NCBI RefSeq assembly: GCF_009755815.1
Contig: NZ_WRPK01000003.1
Coordinates: 310,001-374,000, forward strand
Source of the DNA: Flavisphingomonas formosensis
GTDB taxonomy: Bacteria; Pseudomonadota; Alphaproteobacteria; Sphingomonadales; Sphingomonadaceae
DNA: 64,000 bases
Reading direction: 5' to 3'
Below are positions 42,492-51,721 of the stretch, piece after piece. Below the pieces are notes generated by a model that ran no database searches, was not told where the DNA came from, and saw nothing but the letters and a program-made list of their open reading frames with translations. The number at the start of each line of letters is the position of its first letter. Position 1 is the first letter of the stretch. The position numbers and the translations under genes are program-made.

Positions 42492-43978
42492 GCCTGGAAC
42501 ACGGATCGCCGGCCACGGATGCGATGATGGAGCCGGTTTCCGGCGAAGCTGTGGCCGAGGCGGTGCTCGCCCCGCCGACAGTGGCTGCCGCAGAAGGACG
42601 CAGCAGCCCCGTGCTGCCGATGATCATCGGCGCCGCGCTGTTCATGCAGACGCTGGATTCTACCGTGATCTCGAACGCGCTGCCCACCATGGCGCGATCC
42701 CTGGGCGAGGATGCGGTGACGCTCAATCTCGCAATCACGGCCTATCTACTTGCCGCCGCGGTGTTCCTGCCGATTTCGGCCTGGGTCGCCGATCGCTTCG
42801 GGGCCAAGACCGTATTCCGCGTTTCGATCGTCGCTTTCGCGTTGAGCTCTCTGCTCTGCGGCCTTTCGCAAAGCCTCGCCGCGCTGGTTGCCGCGCGCAT
42901 GCTGCAGGGCATTGCCGGGGCGATGATGCTCCCGGTGGGGCGCCTCGTATTGCTGCGCAGCGTTCCGAAATCGGAGCTGGTGCGCGCCATGTCCTATTTG
43001 ACCATGCCGGCTCTGCTCGGCCCGATACTGGGGCCGCCGATCGGAGGCTTCATCGTCACTTACTGGTCCTGGCGCTGGATCTTCTTCATCAACGTGCCGA
43101 TGGGCATCATCGGCGTGGTGCTCGCGACACTGTTCATTCCGGACGTGCGTGAGGAGGTGAAGGAGAAGCTGGATGTCCGCGGCTTCATCCTCACCGGCTG
43201 CGGCCTCGCCGGGCTGGTCTACGGATTCGACAATCTCGGCCGCAGCGCACTGCCGGCCGCCGCGATCGTCGGGATGCTTTTGGGCGGTCTGATCTGCGCA
43301 TGGCTCTACGTGCCGCATGCCCGGCGCACGCCGCATGCGATTCTCGATCTGTCGCTGCTGCGGCTGCGGAGCTTTCGCGCATCGACCGTGGGCGGCATGT
43401 TCTCTCGGCTGGTGATCGGCGCGAGCCCGTTCCTGCTGGCGCTGCTGCTGCAGCTCGGTTTCGGCCTCAGCGCCTTCCAGGCAGGCATGCTCACCTTCGC
43501 CGGAGCGGTCGGCGCGCTGCTGATGAAGACGACGGCTTTGCCGATCATCCGGCGCTTCGGCTTTCGTTCGGTGCTGATCGTCAATGCCTTGGCGGTGGCG
43601 ATGACCTCCGGCTGCTATGCGCTGTTCCGGGTCTCGACGCCGCACTGGCTGCTGCTTGTAACGCTGCTGATCGGCGGTTTCTTCCGCTCGCTTCAATTCA
43701 CCGCGCTCAATGCGCTGGGCTATGCCGACGTGCCGGCCGAATCGATGAGCCGGGCGTCGAGCCTGTCGAGCATGTTCCAGCAACTTGCGCAGAGCTTCGG
43801 CGTCGGCTTGGCCGCCGTGCTCATCCATTATACGGTGGCCTGGCATGGCAGTCACACGCTGCGCGCCGCCGATATAGCGCCTGCCTTCGCGATCGTCGCC
43901 CTCGTGTCGCTCTTTTCCTTGTTCTTCTTCGTTCCGCTGCCTCGCGATGCGGGAGCGGAAGTTTCCGGAAAACGCTGA
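42488..43978 (+). CDS. MFS transporter, DHA2 (EmrB/QacA-like) drug exporter type
   Basis: A 496-residue polytopic protein with about 14 membrane helices. 'LFMQTLDSTVISNALPTMARSLG' (motif D1-like), 'WVADRFGAKTVFRVS' (motif A) and 'ARMLQGIAGAMMLPVGRLVLLRSVP' (motif B/C region) are characteristic of DHA2 proton-driven exporters; each is given as a short motif. The start is GTG 42488, preceded by GGAGGTGAGG and overlapping the marR stop. A strong terminator follows 150 bases after the stop. The coupling to marR suggests an inducible efflux function. Confidence 0.93.
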   Translation: MSLEHGSPATDAMMEPVSGEAVAEAVLAPPTVAAAEGRSSPVLPMIIGAALFMQTLDSTVISNALPTMARSLGEDAVTLNLAITAYLLAAAVFLPISAWVADRFGAKTVFRVSIVAFALSSLLCGLSQSLAALVAARMLQGIAGAMMLPVGRLVLLRSVPKSELVRAMSYLTMPALLGPILGPPIGGFIVTYWSWRWIFFINVPMGIIGVVLATLFIPDVREEVKEKLDVRGFILTGCGLAGLVYGFDNLGRSALPAAAIVGMLLGGLICAWLYVPHARRTPHAILDLSLLRLRSFRASTVGGMFSRLVIGASPFLLALLLQLGFGLSAFQAGMLTFAGAVGALLMKTTALPIIRRFGFRSVLIVNALAVAMTSGCYALFRVSTPHWLLLVTLLIGGFFRSLQFTALNALGYADVPAESMSRASSLSSMFQQLAQSFGVGLAAVLIHYTVAWHGSHTLRAADIAPAFAIVALVSLFSLFFFVPLPRDAGAEVSGKR

Positions 43979-44127
43979 GCAATGTTCGAGCAGCTGCCAC
44001 AGCGGAAATCAGCGCCGATACGGTGATTTACGGTGAACTTGGCGTCGAAACGGACGCAGCCGCTTCCCTTGTCGCGCGTGCTGATGCATCGGGTGGTCGC
44101 TCTCGCGCGGTAATGCGCAGCGGGAGG

Positions 44128-44167
44128 GACCGGCGGGCATGACAGGGGGCCCGCCGGTCTTTCTTTC
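44128..44167 (+). terminator. Rho-independent terminator after the marR-MFS operon
   Basis: An 11-bp stem GACCGGCGGGC/GCCCGCCGGTC with a 10-base loop is followed by TTTCTTTC. It lies 150 bases after the MFS stop and 30 bases before the convergent AraC gene end. Confidence 0.8.
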
Positions 44168-44195
44168 GGCAAGCCGTTGATCGCGCCGCGCAGAG

Positions 44196-45044
44196 TCAGC
44201 CCGGCCGTTCCGTCGTCGCGCGCCGATAGTGCGACGGCGGAACGTCGAACTCACGCTGGAAGGCGGCGCTGAAATTGCCCACATGGGCAAAGCCGAGGCG
44301 GAAGCTGATCTCCTTGAGCGGCAGGTCCGTCGAGCGCAGCAGGCACGCCGCCTTCTCGAACTGGATGGTGGCGATACGGCTGCTCAGCGTGCGCCCGGTC
44401 GCCTGGCGGAAGCGATCGCGCAGCGCGCGGCTGGAGAAGCTGAACAGACCTGCGACGTCGGCGATGCGCGGGTAGCGTTCCCAGATGCCGTGGAGATGTG
44501 CATCGATCCGCTGCAGCTCTGTCTCGGTCAGGCCGTAGCAATCGTCGCTTGCCGGGGCTTCGGCGAGATGGCGGACGACATGCATGATCATCGCGTCGAC
44601 CGTCCGGTCGATGAAGGCACGGCTCATCAGTCCGGGTGTCAGCGCCTCCTGGCGCAGGGCGCGCAACCCCTCGCCGACCAGCCGGCTGCGCACGTCCAGT
44701 CCGCGGCGGAGCATGGCAGGCGACCAGTTGCGGATCGCATCGCCGGCAACCGCCTCGAAGCGACTGGGTTCCAGAACGCACAGCGTGACGCGGGTGGAGG
44801 ATTTCGGCACGGTGACTTCGAGGTCGATATCAGGCGGTCGCAGCACCAGTTCGCCGAGCGCGGTGAACTGCTCGGCGCCGGGCTTGCCGGGATAGCGTCC
44901 CTCGAAGCGCGTGCGCCGGACGTTGAGGCCGATCGTATAGCGGCTCTGGCGCAGCAGCTCGCGCATCGGCCGCGGATTATTGTAGGATCGAAGCTCGATG
45001 CCGATCCCCGGCACGTTCATGCTCTGCGTCAGCGTATAGCCCAA
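44196..45044 (-). CDS. AraC family transcriptional regulator
   Basis: A 282-residue regulator with a C-terminal AraC double helix-turn-helix (~185-275): 'RIADVAGLFSFSSRALRDRFRQATG' and 'LPLKEISFRLGFAHVGNFSAAFQREFDVPPSHYRR' (short motifs shown). The N-terminal half is a likely ligand-binding domain without a recognised subtype. The frame starts with TTG at 45044, well placed after GGGAGGAAC. The gene is divergent from an SDR-MFS pair and could control it; the shared 188-base region would hold its sites. Confidence 0.9.
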   Translation of the reverse strand: MGYTLTQSMNVPGIGIELRSYNNPRPMRELLRQSRYTIGLNVRRTRFEGRYPGKPGAEQFTALGELVLRPPDIDLEVTVPKSSTRVTLCVLEPSRFEAVAGDAIRNWSPAMLRRGLDVRSRLVGEGLRALRQEALTPGLMSRAFIDRTVDAMIMHVVRHLAEAPASDDCYGLTETELQRIDAHLHGIWERYPRIADVAGLFSFSSRALRDRFRQATGRTLSSRIATIQFEKAACLLRSTDLPLKEISFRLGFAHVGNFSAAFQREFDVPPSHYRRATTERPG

Positions 45045-45232
45045 GACCGTTCCTCCCGTCGACTACGCTAGCGCGGCGGGATGGCCCGGCCAAGCCGTCG
45101 GTCGGCTTGGTCGAAATCGCGCGCACGCCCTTCGGCATGCATCTTCGCACGTCCGCATATGCCGCCACCGCTCGCCGGGGCGGGCATCCCGGGTCCAACA
45201 GGTCGGCGTCGGATCGGAAGGAGGAGGATGCG

Positions 45233-46024
45233 ATGGGAAAGCTCGACGGAAAGACGGCACTGGTGATCGGCGCGAACGGCATGATCGCCGAAGCGGCCGC
45301 GACGCTGCTCGCGCGAGACGGCGCCACCGTGGTGGCGATGGCGCGCCGGCAGGAGGCGGTGGATGCGGTGAAGGCCAATATCGAAGCCGCCGTGCCCGGT
45401 GCGCGGATCGTCGGCCATGCCGGCGACACGGCCAGCGAGGAGGGCGTGAAGGCGGGCGTTCAGGTGGCGCATGACGTCGCTGGCCGGCTCGACATCGTGA
45501 TCGCGACCATCGGCGGCGGTGGCATGTCCAAGCTGCTCGACTATGACCTCGATAGTTTCCGGCGCGATTTCGAGATCAACCTCTATCCGGACTTTCTCGC
45601 CGTCCGCTATGCTGCGCCGCTGATGAAGGCTCATGGCGGTTCGATCGTCTGCGTATCGTCAACGGCCGCGATTCTCGCCTTCGACATGCTCACCGCCTAT
45701 TGCGCGGGCAAGGCGGCGCTGGACCAGTTCGTGCGCGTCGCAGCCGAGGAGCTCGGCGAATATGGCATTCGCGTCAACGCGGTGCGCCCCGGGCTGACGC
45801 TGTCCGCCTCGACTAGGCCGATGGTCGACTTCGATGCGATGCATCAGCGCTTCCTGGAGCAGATCCCGCTCGGCCATAGCGGCGAGCCAATGGATCAGGC
45901 CGAGGCGATCCGCTTCCTCGCCGGGCCGGAATCCAAATGGCTCACGGGACAGAGCATCGCGGTGGATGGCGGCAACGAGCTGCGCCGCGCGCCGAATGTC
46001 GCCGATCTGGTCCGCGGCGCCTGA
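45233..46024 (+). CDS. SDR family oxidoreductase
   Basis: A 263-residue SDR with catalytic Ser142/143, Tyr156 and Lys160 (YCAGK) and a C-terminal 'WLTGQSIAVDGGNELR'. The glycine motif reads GANGMIA, so the third glycine of the usual TGxxxGxG is replaced by Ala; some atypical SDRs show this. GGAAGGAGGAGG precedes the ATG. It is first in a probable unit with the following MFS gene (122-base gap) and is divergent from the AraC regulator. The substrate is unknown. Confidence 0.92.
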   Translation: MGKLDGKTALVIGANGMIAEAAATLLARDGATVVAMARRQEAVDAVKANIEAAVPGARIVGHAGDTASEEGVKAGVQVAHDVAGRLDIVIATIGGGGMSKLLDYDLDSFRRDFEINLYPDFLAVRYAAPLMKAHGGSIVCVSSTAAILAFDMLTAYCAGKAALDQFVRVAAEELGEYGIRVNAVRPGLTLSASTRPMVDFDAMHQRFLEQIPLGHSGEPMDQAEAIRFLAGPESKWLTGQSIAVDGGNELRRAPNVADLVRGA

Positions 46025-46146
46025 ACCGATGCTAGCGGGCCGCTTTCGCCTTTCGGGCCAAGAAGGGTCTGCTCGGAAGCCGGGCGGCTATCGGCACGGC
46101 ATCGGCGAATGCGATGGGCGGTCGGGGGAAGGAAGGGGGAGGGGGC

Positions 46147-47352
46147 ATGGCATCGAGCGGAGTGGAGGTGCGGCAGGCGCCTGCCACGGACGTAACGCGG
46201 ACGGGACTTGCGACCGGAGCCGCGCTGGTGCTGCCGGCGGCGCTTTCCGGCCTTGCGCAGACCGGGCTGGCGCCCGTTCTGCCGAGGATCGAACAGGCCT
46301 TTGCCGGCGAGCCTTTCGCGGCGACCCTCACCCGTTTCCTGGCGACCGCGATCGGGCTCAGCATGGTGTTCGGTGCGCCGCTCGCTGGCCGGCTCGGCAG
46401 CCATGTGGGGCGGCGGCCTGTGCTGATCGCGGCGACGTTGCTGTTCGGCATTGCCGGATCGGCCGGCCTGCTGCTCGGCAGCCTGCCCGCCCTGGCCGTC
46501 AGCCGCATCGCGCTCGGCCTCGCCATGGCGACGATCGGCACGATGATCACGACCATCATCACGCTCCATTTCCAGGATCCGATGCGCCATCGCTGGCTCG
46601 GCTATTACAGCCTGACCGGCACGATCGCGGTAATGATCATCATCCCCTTGTCGGGCTGGCTCGGCGCGATCAACTGGCGCGCGCCCTTCGCGATGCACCT
46701 CATCGCCTTTCCGCTCGCTGTGCTGTTCTTCCTGGCGCTCCCACGCGATGCCGAGACCGCGAGGCGGCATGTCGCCGGGGTCGGTTCAGTGAACGGCAGC
46801 CGGGTTCCGCTCGGGCTCATCCTCTTTGCCACGAGTTGCGGCTGTTTGACCGGGGGCGGACCGCTGTTCCTGCCTTTCCGCGCCGCCGAGACCGGCGTGC
46901 ACGATCCGCGCACCATCGCGCTCCTGCTGTTGCCGCAGGTGGCGGGTGCGGCCGTCACGGCCTTCTGCTTCGGCCGGATCCGCCAGCATCTGTCCCAGCG
47001 CGCGACTTTCCTGTTCGCCTTCGCGACGATCGCAAGCGCCTTCCTCGTGGTTGGGACAGTGCCTCTGTTCGGCGTGCTCATGCTGGGAACGGCGATCTCG
47101 GGCTTCGGAACGGGCGTCATCACGCCGAACCTGTTCGCGATGGCAGCCAATTTCGGCCGTGATGCCGATCGGGCGCGGACCGTGGGCGTGATTTACGGGG
47201 CCTTTTTTGCCGGCCCTTTCGCCGCACAGCTGATATTGGAACCGCTCGTGCAACGTGTCGGCGCTTCGGCGGGGCTCATTGGGCTGGCCGCGATCGCAGG
47301 GCTGCTTGGCTGCGCGCAGAGCTTTGGCAAACCGGCGCTGCGCAGTGATTGA
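46147..47352 (+). CDS. MFS transporter
   Basis: A 401-residue, 12-helix MFS protein. Motif A is 'GAPLAGRLGSHVGRRPVLIAA' (GRLGSHVGRR core) and the C-terminal half repeats weaker versions. It resembles the DHA1/aromatic-acid exporter or permease groups. The ATG at 46147 follows a purine-rich tract (GGAAGGAAGGGGGAGGGGG); a start at 46114 would add 11 glycine-rich residues. It lies downstream of the SDR gene and may carry that enzyme's substrate or product. The transport direction is unknown. Confidence 0.9.
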   Translation: MASSGVEVRQAPATDVTRTGLATGAALVLPAALSGLAQTGLAPVLPRIEQAFAGEPFAATLTRFLATAIGLSMVFGAPLAGRLGSHVGRRPVLIAATLLFGIAGSAGLLLGSLPALAVSRIALGLAMATIGTMITTIITLHFQDPMRHRWLGYYSLTGTIAVMIIIPLSGWLGAINWRAPFAMHLIAFPLAVLFFLALPRDAETARRHVAGVGSVNGSRVPLGLILFATSCGCLTGGGPLFLPFRAAETGVHDPRTIALLLLPQVAGAAVTAFCFGRIRQHLSQRATFLFAFATIASAFLVVGTVPLFGVLMLGTAISGFGTGVITPNLFAMAANFGRDADRARTVGVIYGAFFAGPFAAQLILEPLVQRVGASAGLIGLAAIAGLLGCAQSFGKPALRSD

Positions 47353-47355
47353 GGC

Positions 47356-47616
47356 TCAGGCCGTCCCGCCCTCCTCCTCGCCAAAGCGGCTATGGCTACC
47401 CGTTCCTCCCGCATTGTCCTTGCTGCCCTGGCTGCTCAGTACGGCTGCCTGATCGGGAAAGGTGAAGCCGAAACGCTCCTCGATCATACCGAGCGCGTGA
47501 AACAGCATCGCGGCTATGTCATGCTGGCCCTGCTCTTCGAGCAGCGTCTGGGCTTCCAGCAAAGCGTCGTGGGCTCGCTTCGCCTGCATCATCTGTCGGG
47601 GCGGAGCAACCGCCAT
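47356..47616 (-). CDS. Small hypothetical protein
   Basis: An 86-residue protein, helical in its first 50 residues (QMMQAKRAHDALLEAQTLLEEQGQHDIAAMLFHALGMI, in two blocks), with an acidic, glycine-rich end. The ATG at 47616 follows AAGGAAG. The 'A..LL.A..LLEEQG...IAAMLFHAL' pattern recalls tetratricopeptide-like single helices and is typical of small sphingomonad proteins of unknown role. It converges with the MFS gene at a 3-base distance. Confidence 0.6.
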   Translation of the reverse strand: MAVAPPRQMMQAKRAHDALLEAQTLLEEQGQHDIAAMLFHALGMIEERFGFTFPDQAAVLSSQGSKDNAGGTGSHSRFGEEEGGTA

Positions 47617-47804
47617 GCGCACTTCCTTCTCGTGCGTCCATTGATGGAAAGCGGGCCCCGTGGAGCGACCGGCCAGACCAGGACAGTGGTTTGGCCGGCG
47701 GTGCTCCCCGCATCGCGACTATGAGCAGGACGCGATCAATCTCAAGTGACAAAATGCCAATTTGTACTATTCTGGAGCAGAATTGAGCTTGGTGCGCGAT
47801 TTGC

Positions 47805-48728
47805 TCAGCGATGCACCGCGTGCAAGGCGGCGGCGATGATGCCGCCGACGCCCAGGCCGACGATCCCCGAGCAGAGCGCCGTGACCAGCCAAGCCACGGT
47901 TCCGGAGGCGAAGGAAACGGCATGGCCCGCGGCTTCGGCAGCATGATGCACCACTTCCGCCGGCATCGCTAAACCCAACACTTCGGCGCCGTGCAGAAGG
48001 ATGCCGCCGCCGACCCACAGCATTGCCGCCGTACCGATCTTGGCGAGCGCGCTCATGACGATCGGCATCGCTTTTACGAGGCCTCTGCCGATCGCCTGCA
48101 TCGCCGGGCGTTTCCCTTTGGCGAGATGCAGGCCGATATCGTCCATCTTCACGATCAGGCCGACGACGCCGTAGACGCCGGCGGTGATGGCGATGGCGAC
48201 TATGACGAGCACGATCGCCCGCGTGAGGAAGACGGTATCCGCCACGCTTGAAAGTGCGATCGCCATGATCTCGGCCGAAAGGATCAGGTCGGTGCGGATC
48301 GCGCCGCTGACCTTGGCGTCTTCCAGCGCCCCGGCGTCCCCGGTCGCAGGGGAATCGTCTTCATGGCTTTTTCCGCTGAACGCCTCGATCAGCTTCTCCG
48401 CGCCTTCGAAGCAGAGAAAGGCGCCACCCAGCATCAGCAGCGGTGTGATCGCCCAGGGCAGGAAGGCGCTGAGCAGAAGTGCCGCAGGAAGCAGGATCAG
48501 GAGCTTGTTGCGGAGCGATCCGGCCGCGATCTTGGCGATGATCGGCAGTTCGCGCTCAGGGCTGAGCCCCGCGACATAGCGCGGCGTGACTGCCGCATCG
48601 TCCACGACGACGCCGACGGCCTTGCTGCTCGCCTTGCCGGCAGCCGCGCCGACGTCATCGAGCGAGGCTGCGGCGAGCTTGGTGATGCTGGCAATGTCAT
48701 CGAGTAGGGCGACGAGTCCGGAGGCCAT
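47805..48728 (-). CDS. DUF808 family inner-membrane protein (YedI-like)
   Basis: A 307-residue membrane protein with the strongly conserved DUF808 start 'ASGLVALLDDIASITKLAAASLDDVGAAAGKASSKAVGVVVDDAAVTPRYV' (in parts), then 'GGAFLCFEGAEKL' and several late membrane helices ending near an alanine-rich tail. This family is 290-320 residues and of unknown function. It is a close match along its whole length. The gene stands alone. Confidence 0.92.
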   Translation of the reverse strand: MASGLVALLDDIASITKLAAASLDDVGAAAGKASSKAVGVVVDDAAVTPRYVAGLSPERELPIIAKIAAGSLRNKLLILLPAALLLSAFLPWAITPLLMLGGAFLCFEGAEKLIEAFSGKSHEDDSPATGDAGALEDAKVSGAIRTDLILSAEIMAIALSSVADTVFLTRAIVLVIVAIAITAGVYGVVGLIVKMDDIGLHLAKGKRPAMQAIGRGLVKAMPIVMSALAKIGTAAMLWVGGGILLHGAEVLGLAMPAEVVHHAAEAAGHAVSFASGTVAWLVTALCSGIVGLGVGGIIAAALHAVHR

Positions 48729-48814
48729 GTGGGTCCTGGGGCGGTTGCGGAAGATCTTCCGTAGGGGCGGCGCGGTTCGCGCTCAAGGAGAAGTGTCGCT
48801 CGGATCGCGGCTCG

Positions 48815-50620
48815 TCAGGCAGCCGCCGAGCCATCCTGTCCCGGAACTCCCAGCATGGACGCGCGCACCGTGCGATCGCGCCCTTTGCGCTTGCCGTCGA
48901 TCAGGGCGGCGTCGGCGCGGGGCAGGAGGCTGGTCACTGGGCCATGATCCGGCGCATCGGCCACGCCGATGCTCACGGAAATGCTGCCGAGTATTTCGCC
49001 GCGATGGGCAAGCGAGGCGGTCCCGATCCGCTCCCGCAACTGCTCGGCTCTTTCGAACGCCGCCATTTCGCTTTCGCCGGGCAGCAATACGGTGAATTCC
49101 TCGCCGCCGAACCGGTAGACGCTTCCGCTTTCGCCGATCTCCTCCACGATGCTCCGGGCGACATGGATCATCACCGCGTCTCCGGCATCATGGCCATATT
49201 CGTCGTTGAAGCGCTTGAAATGATCGATGTCGATCATCAGGCAGGCCAGCCTTGTCGCGGGCTCGCGCGCATGGCGGTTCAACGCTTCGTCCAGGCAGCG
49301 GCGGTTGAGCAGGCCGGTCAGCGGATCGCGCACCGCAAGGCTGGTCAGCCGGTCCCGCAGGCGCAGATTGGCAAGAGCGAGCCCGATATTTTCTGCGATC
49401 ATTTCGAGATAGAGCCGCGAAGCTTCGCCGAATAGTGCCGCATCCGGCTTTTCCTCGAAGTGGAGGAGGCCGATCGTATCTCCCTGCGCGGTGAGCGGGG
49501 CGCACAGGCTTGGTGCCGCATCGTCGCTGATATGCGGGCAGGCGATATCGGTCTCGTCGCGGTTGCTGACGTGCGGACGGCCCCGGCGCAACCCCCAGCA
49601 GGCGCCGACCGGGAATGAAAGCGGTGCCGGGCCCGGCTCGAGCCAGCTTCCGGCAAGCGTCAGGGAAGCGCCATGATCGGCGACGACGTAGAGATGGCCG
49701 GCCATGCCCGGAAAGATCTGCGGCGCGAAGCAGGTGACCACTTCCGCCAGCTCGTCCTGGTTGGCGCAGGCCTGCAGCCGGTGCATCATCTGCAGGATCC
49801 GGTCCTTGACACGCTGGTCGGCCGCGCGCTCCTGATCGAGGCGATCCCGCTCGATGCTGTTGCTGCGGAAGATATGGATCGCCTGTGTCATGTCGCCGAT
49901 CTCATCGCGGCGCGCGTCCAGGGGCACGTCCACGTCATAATCCTGTCTGGCGAGGCGGTTGACAATGCCGGTCATCCGGATGAGCGGCAATGCGACGCGG
50001 CGGCGCAGGACGAAATAGAGCACGGCCAGGAACAGGAGCGCCGTGAGTGCCAGCATGGTATGCGCGATGCCCGCCAGCCAATCGGCGCGCCGCTGCGCAT
50101 CGTTCAGCACCGCGTCGCTCCGTTCTGCGACCAGATCCGCAAAGCGATCGACCGGGCCGAGGATCGCTGCCTGCGCGCTCTCATGCTCAGGCCCGAACAT
50201 CGCCTGCTGGGCGGCAGCCTGGTCGCCGCGTTCCATCGCCGCGACGGCAGCAAGCTCGATCCGATCGAGCGCGTCGAGATGCGCTTCGGCTTCGTCCAGC
50301 GCGGCAGCCTCCTTCGGCGTCAGCATTTTCGTTCGCAGCGTCCGGAAGGCTTGTTCGCGGCTGTGTTCGACCCGCTCTTCGCTGCGGAAGGCCGCAAGAT
50401 GACGTGCCGCGCCACGCATCACATAGAGCCGGGCTTCGTCTGTCCGCATCTCCGCGCCGATCTGAAGCTGTTCGATCAGATCGTCGAGCAGGCGATGCTG
50501 CTCGACGGCGGCGCGCTCCTGCTTCGCCGCGTCGGCTGCCAGGATGAAGCTCGTCCCGGATATGCCGGTGAGCAGAAGGGTGATGCCATAGGCCAAGTTG
50601 GTGATCGTGCTGATCCGCAT
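48815..50620 (-). CDS. Diguanylate cyclase with periplasmic sensor, HAMP, GAF and GGDEF domains
   Basis: A 601-residue protein. A membrane helix (residues ~8-28), a helical periplasmic region (~30-185) of four-helix-bundle type, a second helix (~190-210), HAMP (~210-265), GAF (~285-430) and a GGDEF domain (~435-595). The active site reads GGEEF, which is competent for c-di-GMP synthesis, and 'DIDHFKRFNDEYGHDAGD' is the metal/substrate motif. No EAL domain is attached. The ATG at 50620 follows AGGA; GTG at 50623 is also possible. It probably makes c-di-GMP in response to a periplasmic or cytoplasmic signal. Confidence 0.93.
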   Translation of the reverse strand: MRISTITNLAYGITLLLTGISGTSFILAADAAKQERAAVEQHRLLDDLIEQLQIGAEMRTDEARLYVMRGAARHLAAFRSEERVEHSREQAFRTLRTKMLTPKEAAALDEAEAHLDALDRIELAAVAAMERGDQAAAQQAMFGPEHESAQAAILGPVDRFADLVAERSDAVLNDAQRRADWLAGIAHTMLALTALLFLAVLYFVLRRRVALPLIRMTGIVNRLARQDYDVDVPLDARRDEIGDMTQAIHIFRSNSIERDRLDQERAADQRVKDRILQMMHRLQACANQDELAEVVTCFAPQIFPGMAGHLYVVADHGASLTLAGSWLEPGPAPLSFPVGACWGLRRGRPHVSNRDETDIACPHISDDAAPSLCAPLTAQGDTIGLLHFEEKPDAALFGEASRLYLEMIAENIGLALANLRLRDRLTSLAVRDPLTGLLNRRCLDEALNRHAREPATRLACLMIDIDHFKRFNDEYGHDAGDAVMIHVARSIVEEIGESGSVYRFGGEEFTVLLPGESEMAAFERAEQLRERIGTASLAHRGEILGSISVSIGVADAPDHGPVTSLLPRADAALIDGKRKGRDRTVRASMLGVPGQDGSAAA

Positions 50621-50704
50621 CACGTCATCCTAGGAGCGGTCGATTGAAACGGGGTTAAGCCTTTGCCCACGTCAACCGAAGCCCATCCGGCCGGCACTTC
50701 TGTG

Positions 50705-51721
50705 TCAGGTCGTACATTCCACCATATGCGTTCCATCCTCGATCGGCCGGAAGACGAAGCGGCGGCCGGTGAACAGGGCGATGATGTCGGCCGCGGTGCG
50801 GGCATGCTGGCTCGGCTTCACGGTGGTGAAGCGGCCACCGCCCGCGAGCGCGAACGGCAGGAGCAGCTGGTCGGCCAGATAGGGGCCGGCAAAGGCCGCC
50901 GAAGCCAGGAAGCCGGCCATGCGCTGCGCCGCCGTCTTGGCCAGCGATTCCGCTGAGACGCCGAGCTTGCCGAAGCCGGTAACGATCTCCGTGCCATGCT
51001 CGAAAGCCGCTTCGAGAAGCAGCGCGTTGCCCGGGCCGCGATCGGCCGGAAGCTCGCGCGCGGCGAAGGCTTCCTCCGGCCAATCGAGGAACTTGCGGGC
51101 TGTCTTCAATTCTCTCTCGGCGATCTCCAAGGGGAGTCCGGCAAACAGCGCGCTGGCCGAAACGGACAGGAGTGCGCCGCGATCGATGCACTCGATCGGC
51201 CGGAGCGGGGCCGGCATGATCTCCACTTCGATGCGGCCGCCGCCGCGGGGATAGAAGCCGTGGCGCACGAGGCGGGCCTCCACGCGCGGCCCCATCCGGT
51301 TGACGAGCGGCAGGAACGCTTTCGCGATGAAGTCGAACGGCGGCGCCAGCATATTGTGCGTGCCGCCTTCCAGCACGATGCGCGACGGCGCATCCGCCAG
51401 AATCAGCGGCGGCAGGATCGTCTGCAGCACGAGATTGGTGCTGCCCGCGGTGCCGACCGCGAAGCGATGCTCGCCCGGCCGGACCGAACCCGGCCGGAAC
51501 AGGATCTCGGACGAGCCGACGGTGACGCCTTCGCACTCCGCCCCGCCGATCGCGCACGCGGCCTCGATCGCGGTGACATGCTGGCGCATCAGCCCCGGCT
51601 TCTCGCGCTTGCCGCGCACATTGGCGATGCGGAAGGGCTGTCCGGTGACGAGCGACAGCGCGCACGCGTTGCGCACGACCTGTCCGCCTCCTTCGCCTTC
51701 CGATCCGTCGATGATGATCAT
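50705..51721 (-). CDS. rtcA: RNA 3'-terminal phosphate cyclase
   Basis: A 338-residue RtcA. 'IDGSEGEGGGQVVRNACALS' opens the protein, 'RGKREKPGLMRQH' and 'GTAGSTNLVLQTILPPL' follow, and His306 in 'KPSQHARTAAD' matches the adenylylated His309 of the E. coli enzyme. It converts RNA 3'-phosphate to 2',3'-cyclic phosphate with ATP, a form used by RtcB. Its start overlaps the upstream nucleotidyltransferase stop by 4 bases (ATGA). It is the last gene of the rtcB - nucleotidyltransferase - rtcA operon. Confidence 0.96.
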   Translation of the reverse strand: MIIIDGSEGEGGGQVVRNACALSLVTGQPFRIANVRGKREKPGLMRQHVTAIEAACAIGGAECEGVTVGSSEILFRPGSVRPGEHRFAVGTAGSTNLVLQTILPPLILADAPSRIVLEGGTHNMLAPPFDFIAKAFLPLVNRMGPRVEARLVRHGFYPRGGGRIEVEIMPAPLRPIECIDRGALLSVSASALFAGLPLEIAERELKTARKFLDWPEEAFAARELPADRGPGNALLLEAAFEHGTEIVTGFGKLGVSAESLAKTAAQRMAGFLASAAFAGPYLADQLLLPFALAGGGRFTTVKPSQHARTAADIIALFTGRRFVFRPIEDGTHMVECTT

